Source: Vagococcus salmoninarum (lineage in GTDB: Bacteria; Bacillota; Bacilli; Lactobacillales; Vagococcaceae). Taken from it: DNA of 64,000 nucleotides. A program made the translations under genes and the position numbers. Positions within the stretch are counted from its first letter, which is position 1. Each line of letters starts with the position of its first letter. Shown here piece after piece: positions 32,671 through 42,666 of this stretch. Below the pieces are notes generated by a model. The model saw only the letters and a list, made by a program, of their open reading frames with translations, did not search any database and was not told where the DNA came from. The stretch spans positions 1 to 64,000 of the forward strand of contig NZ_NGJU01000003.1 of assembly GCF_003987495.1 (NCBI RefSeq), in the 5' to 3' direction.

Positions 32671-34530
32671 TTATCGTACACTTTTTAATTCTCTTTGAAT
32701 ATTTATAATTTCAACAGCTAGTTCTTGTTCTAACTGTTTATTCCCTAAACGACTTGCTTCTCTCTGTTCACTAATTTTTAATTGTTTGATAGCCTCTAAA
32801 CGATCTTTTTGAATAGCGACAATGTAATCATCGATTTCTTTCAAAGAACTTTCTTCTGACATTTCAATGTAAGAGATTTTGACGAAGGTTTCTTTTAAAT
32901 AATCCGCTCGTAAATAATCAACAAAATCCGCTGCTGAAAAGGACCCTTGGGTTAACATATAATCGTTGAAATGATTATATAACTCTTGGTAAACGTCTCG
33001 GATAAAAGAAAAATCTTTTAACTGACTCACTTTCCCTTGAACGGCTCGTTCATGCATTATTCGATAAAGTAACATTTGTTCCGCCTTTTCACCTAAAGAT
33101 AAGCTCTTAACTTGATATTCTTTCGGCTGATGGGGTTCAATTCGACGCTGCTCCGGCTTCGTTCTTTGCCGGTTAGCCCGTTCTGTTTCACGGCCTTCTT
33201 GTTTCTGACCTTTGATTTCACTCTGAATCGCGTCAACTGAGACACCAAACTCTTGCGATAACTGATTGACGTAAACTTCCCGTTCAATCACTGAAGGGAC
33301 TTTGGCAAGCTCTTTAACTAACTCTTGGAGATAATTAAACCGCTCTTGCTCATTTTGTAAATTTTTACCTTTTTTCAAGTAATTCATTTTAAACGTGAAG
33401 CGAGTTTCACGACCAGTTTTGACTAAACTAACAAAACCATCAGCACCATACTTCCGAATATAATCATCAGGGTCTAGCCCTTCAGGAAAGCTGACAATGT
33501 TCAAGTCGAGGGTTGACACTTCACTAAGTAATTCTAAGCCTCGATTAGTTGCTTCGATCCCCGCACTATCACCATCATAACAAAAGACTAAAGATTTCGA
33601 CGCACGTTGAATCATTTGAATTTGTTCATTTGTCAAACTCGTTCCCATTGAAGCAACACCAGACTTAACTCCAGCATTCCAAGCAGCGATAACATCCATA
33701 AAGCCTTCAAACAAAAGTAGCTCCCCATCTTTACGTGCCACAGCTTTCGCTTTGTCAAAGTTAAATAAGGTTTGCCGTTTATTGAAGATGTCTGTTTCTG
33801 GACTATTTAAATACTTAGGCATCCGACTCGTATCAACTGTTTCTGTTGGTAATACGCGGCCAGAGAAAGCAATAATCTTACCTTGGCTATTACGAATTGG
33901 AAACATGATACGCTGATAAAAGCGATCGAGACGTTCCCCTGATTCCCGTTGGGTCATCAAACCAGAACTTTCAATCAGTTCATCTGAAACTTGCTCATTT
34001 TCAAAGACTTTTTGTAAAAGAATGCGTTCATTTGGTGCAAAACCAATTTGGAATTCTTCGATTAACTCAGTTGTCAATCCCCGTTCTTCTAAGTAAGTTA
34101 AGGCTTCCGCCCCAGCTTGCGTATTTAACAAGATATGGTGATATAACTCTGAGGCTTTTTCGTGAAGTTTGATTAATTCTTGGTTTTGCCGTTGCTGAGG
34201 ACTTGCCTCAGGGCCAGCGTCGGCACTTAAATCAAAATCAATTGCCACATGGGCAATATCAGCAACTTTACTAACTGCTTCTGGAAAGGAAATCCCATCA
34301 ACCTCTTGTAAAAACTTAAAAACATTTCCACCTTTACCACAGCCAAAACAATGATACATTTGTTTGTCTTCAGCTACTGAAAAGGAAGGGGAACGCTCTT
34401 CGTGAAAAGGACATAAACCAAAGTAGTTTTTACCTGATTTTTTCAACTGGACATGTTGACCAACAACGTCAACAATATTTGATTGTCGTCTGACTTCCTC
34501 AATCACTTCTTGAGGAATTCGTTGTGCCAT
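32671..34530 (-). CDS. dnaG: DNA primase
   Basis: The 619-residue protein has the N-terminal zinc-binding domain CPFH...YHCFGCGKGGN (about 37-65), the TOPRIM core with LLLFEGFMDVIAAW (about 265) and VFCYDGDSAGIEATNRGL (about 310), and a C-terminal helicase-binding domain. It makes RNA primers at the replication fork. I start it at ATG 34530 (GGGGTG RBS) rather than the GTG three codons upstream. It heads the dnaG-rpoD operon. Confidence 0.96.
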   Translation of the reverse strand: MAQRIPQEVIEEVRRQSNIVDVVGQHVQLKKSGKNYFGLCPFHEERSPSFSVAEDKQMYHCFGCGKGGNVFKFLQEVDGISFPEAVSKVADIAHVAIDFDLSADAGPEASPQQRQNQELIKLHEKASELYHHILLNTQAGAEALTYLEERGLTTELIEEFQIGFAPNERILLQKVFENEQVSDELIESSGLMTQRESGERLDRFYQRIMFPIRNSQGKIIAFSGRVLPTETVDTSRMPKYLNSPETDIFNKRQTLFNFDKAKAVARKDGELLLFEGFMDVIAAWNAGVKSGVASMGTSLTNEQIQMIQRASKSLVFCYDGDSAGIEATNRGLELLSEVSTLDLNIVSFPEGLDPDDYIRKYGADGFVSLVKTGRETRFTFKMNYLKKGKNLQNEQERFNYLQELVKELAKVPSVIEREVYVNQLSQEFGVSVDAIQSEIKGQKQEGRETERANRQRTKPEQRRIEPHQPKEYQVKSLSLGEKAEQMLLYRIMHERAVQGKVSQLKDFSFIRDVYQELYNHFNDYMLTQGSFSAADFVDYLRADYLKETFVKISYIEMSEESSLKEIDDYIVAIQKDRLEAIKQLKISEQREASRLGNKQLEQELAVEIINIQRELKSVR

Positions 34531-34584
34531 ATTTTTCACCCCACAATCTAACTGATGCAGTCACCAGTTATCAAAGGTCGCACT

Positions 34585-34667
34585 AAACAATGATTCGTTT
34601 AGCACGACCTATATAAACGTACACAAATATACATAGTCTATTATAGCACAATTAGGAAGATTATCAA
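34585..34667 (-). promoter_or_regulatory. dnaG-rpoD promoter and leader hairpin
   Basis: The minus strand has TTGATA (34662-34667), 16-bp spacer and TATAAT (34640-34645). The transcript leader then folds GGTCGTGCTAAAC with GTTTAGTGCGACC, a near-perfect stem over 34586-34611. The stem lacks a clear T run, so it is more likely a leader structure than a terminator. Confidence 0.7.
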
Positions 34668-34704
34668 TCTTAACCTTTCAGAAAACTTTCTGCTCGGCTA
34701 GAAC

Positions 34705-34755
34705 AGAAAAACTACTTTAAAGCCTAATCAGTGACTGATTTGCTTTAAAGTAGTT
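34705..34755 (-). terminator. Terminator of the PASTA/ABC operon
   Basis: AACTACTTTAAAGC/GCTTTAAAGTAGTT with an inner ATCAGT/ACTGAT stem, followed by T residues on the minus strand. Confidence 0.85.
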
Positions 34756-34765
34756 ACCTTTTTAA

Positions 34766-36328
34766 TTATTCGCCACTGTCTTCTTCAGGTGTTTCCTCTG
34801 GGACTTCCTTGTCGCCACCACTTTCAGGTCGTGGACTATCAGTTGGTTTGCCCGCTTTACTGCCATTACTAATAGCAATACTAACGACATAATCCATGGC
34901 TACAAATTGGTTATAAGCCCCCATGTCAACGACTGTTCCACGCGTTTCCGCTGAATCAACATAGTAAGTAGTATAACTAATGTTCGCGCCTTTAGAACGG
35001 TAATCGTCAAAGAATAATTTATCGAGATCCCCTTCAAGTTGACCGAAGTAACTTCTTAAATAAGGTTTCCCGGCAGAATAAACTACCGTAATTGGTTTAG
35101 GTTCTTTAATCTTAACTTTTGTACCAGCTTCTTCACTTTGAGAAATCAACTGACCATAAGGGATCTCTGAATTAAAGACGGTCTTAACTGTTACGACTAG
35201 ACCATCAACAGTACTAGCTGTTTCCGGATTCTTTTCAGCAAAGTTCGGAATAGTTACAGCTTTACCAATTGAAATTTCAACTGACATACTGTCTCGTTTC
35301 GCTACTTTAGTGCCTTTCGGAATACTTTGGGAAACAACGCCCCCTTCTTCAATGGTGTCTGAATCGATTTCTTTATACGTCATCTTAATTTCGTTAGTTT
35401 TAACCCATGTCTCCACATCAGATTTGGCTTTTTTAGCAAAATCTGGCACTTCCACATCTTTTTCAAAAACTTCTTTGCCTTTAGAAAAATAAATAATCGC
35501 CTTATCTTCCCGTTTATATGTTTCAGCTTTAACTTCTTTGTTAGTAATTTCTTGTTTAATGAAATCACCTTTTTTGATTTTATCATTGTATTCTTCTAAA
35601 ACTGATAAATTTTCTGCCTTATGCTCTTCTACCCACTCATCAGCAGTTTGTTTCGTCATTTTCGCGAAATCAGGTAAAGGAATAACTTCTTCTGGGTCAG
35701 GGCCTAAACTAGACGTTAATTTGACTGTTGATTTTTTCTTGACTTGTTTGCCAGCTTTCGCATTTTGCTTAACAATGACGTTCACATCTTTATCAAAATC
35801 ATACTCTTGCTTTAAGTCAATCGTCACATTGTTCTCTGATGCCCATTCCCGGGCTTCAACTGTGGTTTTACCAACAAAGTCAGGCATTTTAACATGACTC
35901 ATGGCGTAGTACACCCAGAATAGCAGAAGTGCCGCTAAAACACCTAAAGTTGAAGCAATAATGATTTTCCGTTGTTGCCGCTTTTTATAGGTTGGATCAA
36001 TCACTGTTTCTTCTTCGTTAGAAGGGGCTTTTGGCTCGCTAACTTCCTCAAGTAATAAGTCTTCAGGTTTAATAAAAGCTTGATCTTCAATGCCACCATC
36101 GCTACTGTCAACAAGTGGAGCTTCTAAATTAGCTTCATTCGTTGCCCCTTCATTAACATCAGCAACTTCAACTTTTACTTCTTCTGTTGATTTTTTTACT
36201 TGACTACGCTTTTTCCGACTGGCGGAAGTCTCTTCAGTTTGAGTCGTCCCCTCAGTCTTTTTACCTTTTTTTTCACTTAATGTTTTTTTATAATTTGATT
36301 GGTCAAAATTCGAAAGAAAATCACTCAT
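34766..36328 (-). CDS. Membrane-anchored PASTA-domain protein linked to an ABC exporter
   Basis: The 520-residue protein has an acidic, Lys/Glu-rich cytoplasmic N-terminus (about 1-125), one membrane helix (about 129-150, IIIASTLGVLAALLLFWVYY) and an outside region of PASTA-like repeats starting at MPDFVGKTTVEAREWASENN (about 157), LPDFAKMTKQTADEWVEEHK, VPDFAKKAKSDVETWVKTNE and IPNFAEKNPETAS, then a C-terminal globular part. PASTA repeats bind peptidoglycan fragments or muropeptides in Ser/Thr kinases, but there is no kinase domain here. The gene overlaps the ABC ATPase gene by 8 bp, so the three genes form one unit. The role is unknown; wall-stress sensing coupled to export is a reasonable guess. 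Confidence 0.8.
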   Translation of the reverse strand: MSDFLSNFDQSNYKKTLSEKKGKKTEGTTQTEETSASRKKRSQVKKSTEEVKVEVADVNEGATNEANLEAPLVDSSDGGIEDQAFIKPEDLLLEEVSEPKAPSNEEETVIDPTYKKRQQRKIIIASTLGVLAALLLFWVYYAMSHVKMPDFVGKTTVEAREWASENNVTIDLKQEYDFDKDVNVIVKQNAKAGKQVKKKSTVKLTSSLGPDPEEVIPLPDFAKMTKQTADEWVEEHKAENLSVLEEYNDKIKKGDFIKQEITNKEVKAETYKREDKAIIYFSKGKEVFEKDVEVPDFAKKAKSDVETWVKTNEIKMTYKEIDSDTIEEGGVVSQSIPKGTKVAKRDSMSVEISIGKAVTIPNFAEKNPETASTVDGLVVTVKTVFNSEIPYGQLISQSEEAGTKVKIKEPKPITVVYSAGKPYLRSYFGQLEGDLDKLFFDDYRSKGANISYTTYYVDSAETRGTVVDMGAYNQFVAMDYVVSIAISNGSKAGKPTDSPRPESGGDKEVPEETPEEDSGE

Positions 36329-36995
36329 CTTTTTTCAACATCCCTTTTCTCAAATAAAATGTTTCATCTGATTTTTCAGCAATTTCATTGGAGTGGGTAA
36401 CTACAATGACACATTTATTATGTTCGTGTGCTAAAGTTTTAAAGATTTGAACGATTTCCTCTTCCATCTCTTCGTCTAAGTTCCCAGTTGGCTCATCGGC
36501 TAAGATGACATCAACGTTAGTCGCTAAAGCGCGAGCAATCGCTACCCGTTGTTGTTCTCCTCCTGAAAGTTTGTTAACAAGACGGTCAGCTTTAGTCCGG
36601 ACAATGCCAATGTAGTCTAGTAAGTTATAAGCTACTTCTTTTTCATTGTCTGGTAAGTCATTTTCAGTAATTGACATCGGTACTTGGACATTTTCAGCTG
36701 CCGTTAAATAAGGAATCAAGTTGTAACTTTGGAAAATAATTCCGATGTTGTTACGACGGTAGTTTTCATAACCAATTTCCTTAATATCTTTGCCGTTAAA
36801 AAGAATCTTACCTTCTTTTGGACTATCTAAAGCACTAATTAATGAAAGGAAGGTTGTTTTTCCAGAACCAGATTGACCTAGAATTGTATAAAACTTTCCT
36901 TGTTCAAAGGACACACTTGTGTCTTTTAAGATAAAACGTCGTTTGTCTCCATCTTGGTAATAATAATTCACTTTTTGAGTTTCAATAATCGCCAT
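36321..36995 (-). CDS. ABC transporter ATP-binding protein (MacB/LolD type)
   Basis: The 224-residue ATPase has Walker [10 protein letters not shown] (about 38), the signature [16 protein letters not shown] (about 143), Walker [13 protein letters not shown] (about 163) and the H-loop VVTHSNE. This is the MacB/FtsE/LolD subtype that drives mechanotransmission with an FtsX-like permease, which is encoded just upstream. It overlaps the PASTA gene. Confidence 0.92.
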   Translation of the reverse strand: MAIIETQKVNYYYQDGDKRRFILKDTSVSFEQGKFYTILGQSGSGKTTFLSLISALDSPKEGKILFNGKDIKEIGYENYRRNNIGIIFQSYNLIPYLTAAENVQVPMSITENDLPDNEKEVAYNLLDYIGIVRTKADRLVNKLSGGEQQRVAIARALATNVDVILADEPTGNLDEEMEEEIVQIFKTLAHEHNKCVIVVTHSNEIAEKSDETFYLRKGMLKKDE

Positions 36996-37008
36996 TAGTA
37001 TTCCTCCC

Positions 37009-38571
37009 TTACATCATTATTTTCTTCGGATTAAGTCGTAAAATATAAATCAATGGAATAATTGTTGATAATAAGACTGTGCCGATACCAACAATATAGA
37101 AGCTAATAATATAGCCTAGTGATAATGAGACTTTGTAAGAATCAGCTACTTCAGAGTTGCCGATTTGATTACCAGTTAAGTTTTGTAACTGCCAATCATC
37201 ATAACCACCTTGATTTTGATTGTCTTCTTGAGCTTTCATTTGGGTTTCCATCAATGAACCTGAAACACCTTTCGCTAGCACATTACCAGTGAAGACTGAT
37301 AAAGAAATCGCGACAAAGGCAATCACAGCTACTTCAATCACAATTTGGCCAATCACTTTTGTCCGTTTTTCACCTAGTGACAAGTAAACTCCTAATTCAT
37401 GTTTACGGTCACGTAAGAATAGTAAGACAACTAAAGAAATAATTAGCAATGTCGCTGCTACTGATACGATGATGACATAATTAGCAATTTTTGACATATT
37501 TTTAACTGGGCCTGCAATTGAATCATACTGATCCGTTGATAAAAGCACTTTATTATATTTGTTGGCTAATAATGGCGTTGCTTCCGTTCTGAAAGCTTCA
37601 GCATCTTCTGGTGTTTTCAAAACAAAGTAAGGCGTTAAGTAATCATCAATCTTACTATCTTCTGGTTCACTTTCTTCTTCACCATACATTTCTTTCATTT
37701 CTGGGAATTTATTAATTAAACCTGCGCGATAATTTTTTTGGTTTTCAAAAATAATTTTGTTCGGAGCATAGATTGTATTGTATTGCTCGTTGTCCATGTA
37801 CTCTTGCTCGCCGCCCATATTGTTCTTATCATCTTTTTTCTTTGACTTTTCTTGTTGAACTAAGTTAAAGATACCAATGACTTCATAAGGTTGATCTTGG
37901 ACAAATACTTCAACTTTTTTAGCCTCTTCATCTTCTTCACCACTAGACATGTCCATGCCCATGTCATTTGAACCGGTGGCGTCAATGACCATCGTGTCGC
38001 CGACTTTTAAATTATTCGTTTCTGCAAATTTAGTTGAAATTAAAGCAACGGCTTTGCCACTTTCTATTTCAGCTTCTTCAAATACTCGTCCCTCTTTTAA
38101 AGCAATCTTTTTCTCTTCAATATCAAAGACTTTAGGGTAGTTAACACCTTTAAGATTTAAGTAGTTTGACACCCCTGCTGGTCCACCAAATGACATTGAC
38201 TCAGGGTCTGAATTATACATTTTAAGTTTATTTGTACCAGGGTAGTCACCGATACTATAATCATAATATTTTACATAAGGCAGTTGACCAATTGTTTCAA
38301 TTTCCTTAAGCTTAACTGACTCAAAATATTTGTCATCGATTTCGCTTTCGCCACTTTGGTCAATTTCTTTTTCATATCTTGCGTAATCCATCGTAATTGT
38401 TGCTGTTCCACCTAGTTGACTTTTTATGTTTTTCTCAACACTTTTAGTCGCTTGTTGAATTGAGATAGATCCGGCAATAACGTTACCTAAAATAAACACT
38501 ACTGCAAAAAGGATAATAGATTTTCCTTTACGGCGAGTCACACTAGCCAGTGCTCGTTTGAAATAATTCAT
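37009..38571 (-). CDS. FtsX-like ABC transporter permease
   Basis: The 520-residue protein has an N-terminal membrane helix (about 18-40), a large extracellular MacB-type periplasmic-core-like domain (about 45-355), and three C-terminal helices (about 362-385, 410-430, 480-510), the layout of FtsX/MacB permeases. The linker is rich in Asp, Glu, Lys and Met (GSNDMGMDMSSGEEDEEAK). I start it at ATG 38571 (GGAGGAGC RBS). With the ATPase and PASTA protein it forms one operon; a perfect 25-bp palindrome lies 35 bp upstream. Confidence 0.88.
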   Translation of the reverse strand: MNYFKRALASVTRRKGKSIILFAVVFILGNVIAGSISIQQATKSVEKNIKSQLGGTATITMDYARYEKEIDQSGESEIDDKYFESVKLKEIETIGQLPYVKYYDYSIGDYPGTNKLKMYNSDPESMSFGGPAGVSNYLNLKGVNYPKVFDIEEKKIALKEGRVFEEAEIESGKAVALISTKFAETNNLKVGDTMVIDATGSNDMGMDMSSGEEDEEAKKVEVFVQDQPYEVIGIFNLVQQEKSKKKDDKNNMGGEQEYMDNEQYNTIYAPNKIIFENQKNYRAGLINKFPEMKEMYGEEESEPEDSKIDDYLTPYFVLKTPEDAEAFRTEATPLLANKYNKVLLSTDQYDSIAGPVKNMSKIANYVIIVSVAATLLIISLVVLLFLRDRKHELGVYLSLGEKRTKVIGQIVIEVAVIAFVAISLSVFTGNVLAKGVSGSLMETQMKAQEDNQNQGGYDDWQLQNLTGNQIGNSEVADSYKVSLSLGYIISFYIVGIGTVLLSTIIPLIYILRLNPKKIMM

Positions 38572-38605
38572 AGATAGCTCCTCCATTTTCATCACATTTT
38601 ATGTT

Positions 38606-38630
38606 AATTTGACTATACCATAGTCAAATT
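38606..38630. promoter_or_regulatory. Perfect 25-bp palindromic operator before the ABC/PASTA operon
   Basis: AATTTGACTAT, a 3-bp centre and ATAGTCAAATT form a perfect inverted repeat. It overlaps an extended -10 (TGGTATAGT) and a -35-like TTGACT on the minus strand, which is where a TetR-type repressor would bind. No regulator gene is adjacent. Confidence 0.75.
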
Positions 38631-38701
38631 CCAAATACTACGATATTCATTAAGAGAAATCTTGCAATATTGTCATGTACTTTTCAAAAATAATCTGCGT
38701 T

Positions 38702-38737
38702 AAAAAAGACGTTATTCTAGTGAATAACGTCTTTTTC
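38702..38737 (-). terminator. Terminator after the glyQ-glyS-ridA operon
   Basis: AAAAAGACGTTATTC and its complement GAATAACGTCTTTTTT around a short ACTA loop. Confidence 0.92.
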
Positions 38738-38752
38738 AGAGTGCAGTTCAAA

Positions 38753-39133
38753 TTAACTATTCGTTTCCGCGATAAATTCAATTTCAACTAGGGCGTCTTT
38801 TGGTAAACGGGCAACTTCGACACAAGATCGCGCTGGAAACTCACCTTCAAAGTAGGAGCTGTAAACTTCGTTAAAAATCCCGAAATTTTCCATGTCTGAT
38901 AAAAAACAAGTGGTTTTGATAATTTTCTCAAAAGAACTATCCCCTGCAGCTAAGAGTGCTTTAATGTTTTCCATGACTTGACCTGTTTGTTTCTCAATCA
39001 GTGGACTAACTAACTCGCCGGTAACTGGATTCATACCCAATTGTCCCGATGAATATAAGATTCCTTGGACAACTTTCCCTTGGACGTATGGTCCAATCGC
39101 AGCTGGTGCTTTAGTCGTTTTAATTACTTTCAT
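38753..39133 (-). CDS. ridA: RidA family protein (2-iminobutanoate/2-iminopropanoate deaminase)
   Basis: The 126-residue protein has the RidA signatures APAAIGPYVQG (about 9), GQLGMNPVTGEL (about 32) and FPARSCVEVARLPKDALVEIE (about 100-120), including the active-site Arg. It hydrolyses reactive imines, such as iminobutanoate made by threonine dehydratase, that would otherwise damage PLP enzymes including glycine and one-carbon metabolism. The gene lies 22 bp after glyS and shares the T-box-controlled transcript. It is closer to canonical RidA than the paralogue at 2983-3357. Confidence 0.9.
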   Translation of the reverse strand: MKVIKTTKAPAAIGPYVQGKVVQGILYSSGQLGMNPVTGELVSPLIEKQTGQVMENIKALLAAGDSSFEKIIKTTCFLSDMENFGIFNEVYSSYFEGEFPARSCVEVARLPKDALVEIEFIAETNS

Positions 39134-39155
39134 CTCAGGGCTCCTTCAGAAATTT

Positions 39156-41243
39156 TTATTTGACAACTAATAAATCTAAACTTGCAAAAGATAAGACAAG
39201 ACGGGCAATTTTGAAAAGTTGACGTAGGCGATTGGCTTTAACTGCTTCATCGTCTGCCATAACCATCGTTTCAGCTAAGTAAGCTTCAATTAATGGGTGT
39301 AAGTCTTTTAAGGCTTCATAACTTTCTGGTAACGTTTGGGTTAAGACATTGTCTTCAATTTTCGCTACCGCTTGATACAAGTCTTTCTCAGCTTGGTTTT
39401 CAAATAACTCAGGTGCCACCGATTCAGTGATCGTGCCTGGGAATAATTCTTCCCCTTTAACAGCTAAGTTCATGACACGAGTCAAGGCTTCAACTGTTGG
39501 CTTAAATTCAACTTCTTCGTGACGATTTCTTAAAATTGTTGCAGCGTCAATCATTTTCACTAAGTCTTGTTGTTCAGAATTCGTCACTGCTTCGATGATG
39601 TCATGACGAATGCCTTTAATTGATAAGAATTGTTTCATCCGAGCTTTAACAAAGTCCGTAACACCGGCTTCTGTATCTGCCAATTCAATACCATAGCGTT
39701 CGACATCACGATTGATAATTTCTGAAATTTCTTTTTGTAAGCGTAAAATCGGGAAATTCCAACCTTTATCAGCAACAATTCGGATAATGCCATAAGTTTG
39801 ACGACGTAAGGCATAAGGATCGTTAGACCCACTTGGAATCATGCCGACGTTGAAGAAACTGACGACTGAATCTATTTTATCAGCAATCGCTAGGACCGCG
39901 CCAAGGTTTGATTGGGGCAGTTCACCTTCACTAGACGTTGGTAAATAATGCTCCCGAATGCCTTGGGCAACAGTTGCTTTTTCACCTTTCATAATTGCAT
40001 ACTTCTCTCCCATAATTCCTTGTAATTCTGGGAATTCTCCAACCATATTCGTCACTAAATCAAATTTATAAATAGCGGCTGCTCGGCTTAAATCAGCTAG
40101 TTCAGTTTCACTTAAACCGACTTCTTGACCGATTAGTTGGGCGATTGCTGCCACTCGTTCCATTTTTTCGGAAATTGAACCGATTTTCTCATGGAATGTC
40201 ACATTTTTTAATTTCGTTAAACAGTCTTCAATTGTCAAGGCTTGATCATCTTTGTAGAAGAACTCAGCATCTTCTAAACGAGCCATTAACACTTTTTCAT
40301 TCCCTTTAATGACATTTTCAAGATGATCCTCATTACCATTTCTAACAGAAACGAAATGTGGCAATAACTGACCTGCCGTGTCACGAACATCAAAATAACG
40401 TTGGTGTTCTTTCATTGACGTTACTAAGACTTCTTCAGGAATGCTTAAATATTTTTCTTCAAAGGCTCCTGCAAAGGCTGTTGGGTACTCAACTAAGTTA
40501 TTAACTTCATCAAGCAATCCTTCGTCTAAATCGATTTGCCACTGATTATTAGTAGCAAGTTCGGCAATTTGTTTAACGATTAAGGCTTGACGCTCTTCAC
40601 CATTGACGTAAACTGATTCCGCTAATAAAGCAGCTTCGTAGTCTTTCGCATTAGCAATCGTGGCTGTTTTTCCTAAGAAACGGTGGCCCCGTGACAAACG
40701 ATCAGCTTTAATGTCTAAAATTTCCAACGGTAAAACAGTCTCATCTAGTAAAGCGACTAACCAATGAATTGGGCGAATGTATTTAAAGTCATTAGCACCC
40801 CAATGCATGCTTACTGGAAAGTTGATTTTTTTAACAACTGTCATAATCTCAACTAGGACTTCCCCAGCTGTTTTCCCTGGAACAAATTTATTAATATGGA
40901 CGTATTCAACGCCTTTGATCTCTTTAAAGAAAATATCATCGGTAGTCATCCCTTGCCCCCGGACAAAACCTTGAGCGGCTTTTGACCAGTTACCTTCAGC
41001 ATCTAAGGCGATTTTCTTCGCTGGCCCTTTAGCTTCTTCTTCAATATCGGCTTGTTTCTCAGCCAAGTTATTGATGCGGATTGCTAAACGTCTTGGTGTT
41101 GAAAAGTGTTCAATTGATTCAAAGTCTAAACGGTTTGCTTTTAAGAATTCCGCTGTTTTCTCTGTTAATTGTTTAATACTTGGCGTCACGATTCGGGCTG
41201 GCATTTCTTCTAAACCAACTTCTAATAAAAAATTGTGGGTCAT
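39156..41243 (-). CDS. glyS: Glycyl-tRNA synthetase beta subunit
   Basis: The 695-residue protein matches the beta subunit of the tetrameric bacterial GlyRS throughout: the N-terminal [15 protein letters not shown], the central HD-like region, and the C-terminal DALRD-type anticodon-binding region rich in helices. It binds tRNA and works with GlyQ to charge tRNA-Gly. ATG 41243 has AAGGAGG ten bases upstream; a longer frame inside glyQ is not used. One base separates it from the glyQ stop. Confidence 0.97.
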   Translation of the reverse strand: MTHNFLLEVGLEEMPARIVTPSIKQLTEKTAEFLKANRLDFESIEHFSTPRRLAIRINNLAEKQADIEEEAKGPAKKIALDAEGNWSKAAQGFVRGQGMTTDDIFFKEIKGVEYVHINKFVPGKTAGEVLVEIMTVVKKINFPVSMHWGANDFKYIRPIHWLVALLDETVLPLEILDIKADRLSRGHRFLGKTATIANAKDYEAALLAESVYVNGEERQALIVKQIAELATNNQWQIDLDEGLLDEVNNLVEYPTAFAGAFEEKYLSIPEEVLVTSMKEHQRYFDVRDTAGQLLPHFVSVRNGNEDHLENVIKGNEKVLMARLEDAEFFYKDDQALTIEDCLTKLKNVTFHEKIGSISEKMERVAAIAQLIGQEVGLSETELADLSRAAAIYKFDLVTNMVGEFPELQGIMGEKYAIMKGEKATVAQGIREHYLPTSSEGELPQSNLGAVLAIADKIDSVVSFFNVGMIPSGSNDPYALRRQTYGIIRIVADKGWNFPILRLQKEISEIINRDVERYGIELADTEAGVTDFVKARMKQFLSIKGIRHDIIEAVTNSEQQDLVKMIDAATILRNRHEEVEFKPTVEALTRVMNLAVKGEELFPGTITESVAPELFENQAEKDLYQAVAKIEDNVLTQTLPESYEALKDLHPLIEAYLAETMVMADDEAVKANRLRQLFKIARLVLSFASLDLLVVK

Positions 41244-41244
41244 C

Positions 41245-42147
41245 TTATTTTGCCTCCTTAACATCGGCTTGATTTAATAATGGGAATCCTAGTTTTTCCC
41301 GTTCAGCGACAAAGGTTTTCGCTAACTGACGGGCCATGTTTCTAATCCGTGAGAGGAAACCAGCTCGTTCCGTTACTGAGACTGCTCCTCGTGCATCTAA
41401 TAAGTTAAAAGCGTGACTACATTTTAAGACATAGTCGTAAGCTGGATGGACCAAACCTGCATCAATACAGCGTTGGGCTTCTTTCTGATACATTTCAAAT
41501 AAAGTAAAGAGCATTTCTTGATTGCTTTCTTCAAAAGCATATTTAGAATGTTCATACTCTGGTTGAATAAAGATTTCACCATATTTAACGCCATCTGTCC
41601 ACTCTAAATCATAGACACTTTCAACTTCTTGAATGTAAGAAGCTAAGCGTTCAATCCCGAAAGTAATCTCACTAGTAACTGGTTTACACTCTAAGCCACC
41701 GACTTGTTGGAAATAAGTAAACTGGGTGATTTCCATGCCATCTAACCAAACTTCCCAGCCAAGACCAGCACAGCCCATTGAAGGATTTTCCCAGTTATCT
41801 TCAACGAAACGAATGTCATGTTCTAGGGGATTAATCCCTACTAGTTCTAAACTTTGCAAGTATAACTCTTGAATGTTATCCGGGGACGGTTTCATCACCA
41901 CTTGGAATTGATGGTGTTGGAATAACCGGTTAGGGTTTTCCCCATAACGACCGTCATCTGGACGGCGTGATGGTTCAACGTAAGCCGCATTCCACGGCTC
42001 TGGTCCAATCGCCCGTAAGAATGTATAAGGACTCATCGTCCCTGCCCCTTTTTCTGTGTCATATGCTTGCATTAACATACAGCCTTGGTCAGCCCAAAAT
42101 TTTTGAAGTGTTAAAATCATTTCTTGTACTGTTAATTTCTTTTTCAT
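41245..42147 (-). CDS. glyQ: Glycyl-tRNA synthetase alpha subunit
   Basis: The 300-residue class II catalytic subunit carries [20 protein letters not shown] (about 13) and the motif 2 region [21 protein letters not shown] (in two parts, about 53-75), as well as the FEIERLASY-like motif 3 FGIERLASY. It activates glycine with ATP and charges it onto tRNA together with GlyS. The leader contains a T-box. Confidence 0.97.
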   Translation of the reverse strand: MKKKLTVQEMILTLQKFWADQGCMLMQAYDTEKGAGTMSPYTFLRAIGPEPWNAAYVEPSRRPDDGRYGENPNRLFQHHQFQVVMKPSPDNIQELYLQSLELVGINPLEHDIRFVEDNWENPSMGCAGLGWEVWLDGMEITQFTYFQQVGGLECKPVTSEITFGIERLASYIQEVESVYDLEWTDGVKYGEIFIQPEYEHSKYAFEESNQEMLFTLFEMYQKEAQRCIDAGLVHPAYDYVLKCSHAFNLLDARGAVSVTERAGFLSRIRNMARQLAKTFVAEREKLGFPLLNQADVKEAK

Positions 42148-42267
42148 TACTATTCTCCTTTGCTTATTCTTTCATTTTTTGAGAAATCACTCACAGTAGC
42201 TTCTCTTAGTTTCCCTGTACGCCCTTGTCTTAGACTTCTACGTATTAAAAATACTAGAGTCAAGGCG

Positions 42268-42419
42268 CTTCTCAACATCTACTCACAGCCGAAAACAAGT
42301 CTCGTTATTCGTAGTGTTTCCTCAGAGAGAGGTGACAACGCATTTTCCTAAAGGAAAATCCCTTGTACTTCTCAACATCTACTCACTGCCTCGCCAAGTC
42401 TCGTTATTCGTAGTGTTTC
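42268..42419. repeat. Two direct copies of a ~52-bp repeat between the T-box and glyQ
   Basis: Copies at 42268-42320 and 42368-42419 are identical over the first 19 bp (CTTCTCAACATCTACTCAC) and the last 25 bp, with a variable 8-9 bp between. They lie 100 bp apart. The whole stretch 42148-42424 lies in the glyQS leader after the T-box terminator; it has no gene. Confidence 0.85.
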
Positions 42420-42424
42420 AAAGC

Positions 42425-42632
42425 AAATAGTCCCTATGTCTGACAGGGGTTCTGTTAGACATAGGGACGAGTATAATCGCGGTTCCACCCTACTTCTGGT
42501 AATTTACCAGCAGCTTCGTTGAGGTTACTCGAGAGTGCCTTCAGTAATGGTTGATTTGATTGGCTCGCACTTTTCCAATCTCGCTTTGACACAACGGCTT
42601 ACTTACTATTCTCTGTCATTGTAACTATTTAA
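42425..42632 (-). promoter_or_regulatory. Glycine T-box riboswitch of the glyQ-glyS-ridA operon
   Basis: On the minus strand the hallmark T-box sequence AGGGTGGAACCGCG lies at 42478-42491, preceded by a stem I region that has a GGC (Gly) codon in GAAGGCACTC, and followed by the terminator GTCCCTATGTCT...GACATAGGGAC (42430-42468). Uncharged tRNA-Gly would base-pair with the specifier and the TGGA bulge to stabilise the antiterminator. The full fold was not computed; the GGC assignment is tentative. Confidence 0.9.
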
Positions 42633-42666
42633 TTGTCTTTATGATAGCTCTTCTAACTACTATTTG

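Noticed and set aside
34585-34612. Rho-independent terminator or T-box before dnaG
   Set aside because: The stem is good, but there is no T run and no T-box sequence; it lies inside the dnaG-rpoD leader.
35538-35897. 119-residue plus-strand frame inside the PASTA gene
   Set aside because: Antisense shadow of a repetitive gene, without an RBS.
42268-42419. CRISPR array
   Set aside because: Only two copies, the conserved blocks are split by a variable centre, the interval does not behave as a spacer, and there are no cas genes.
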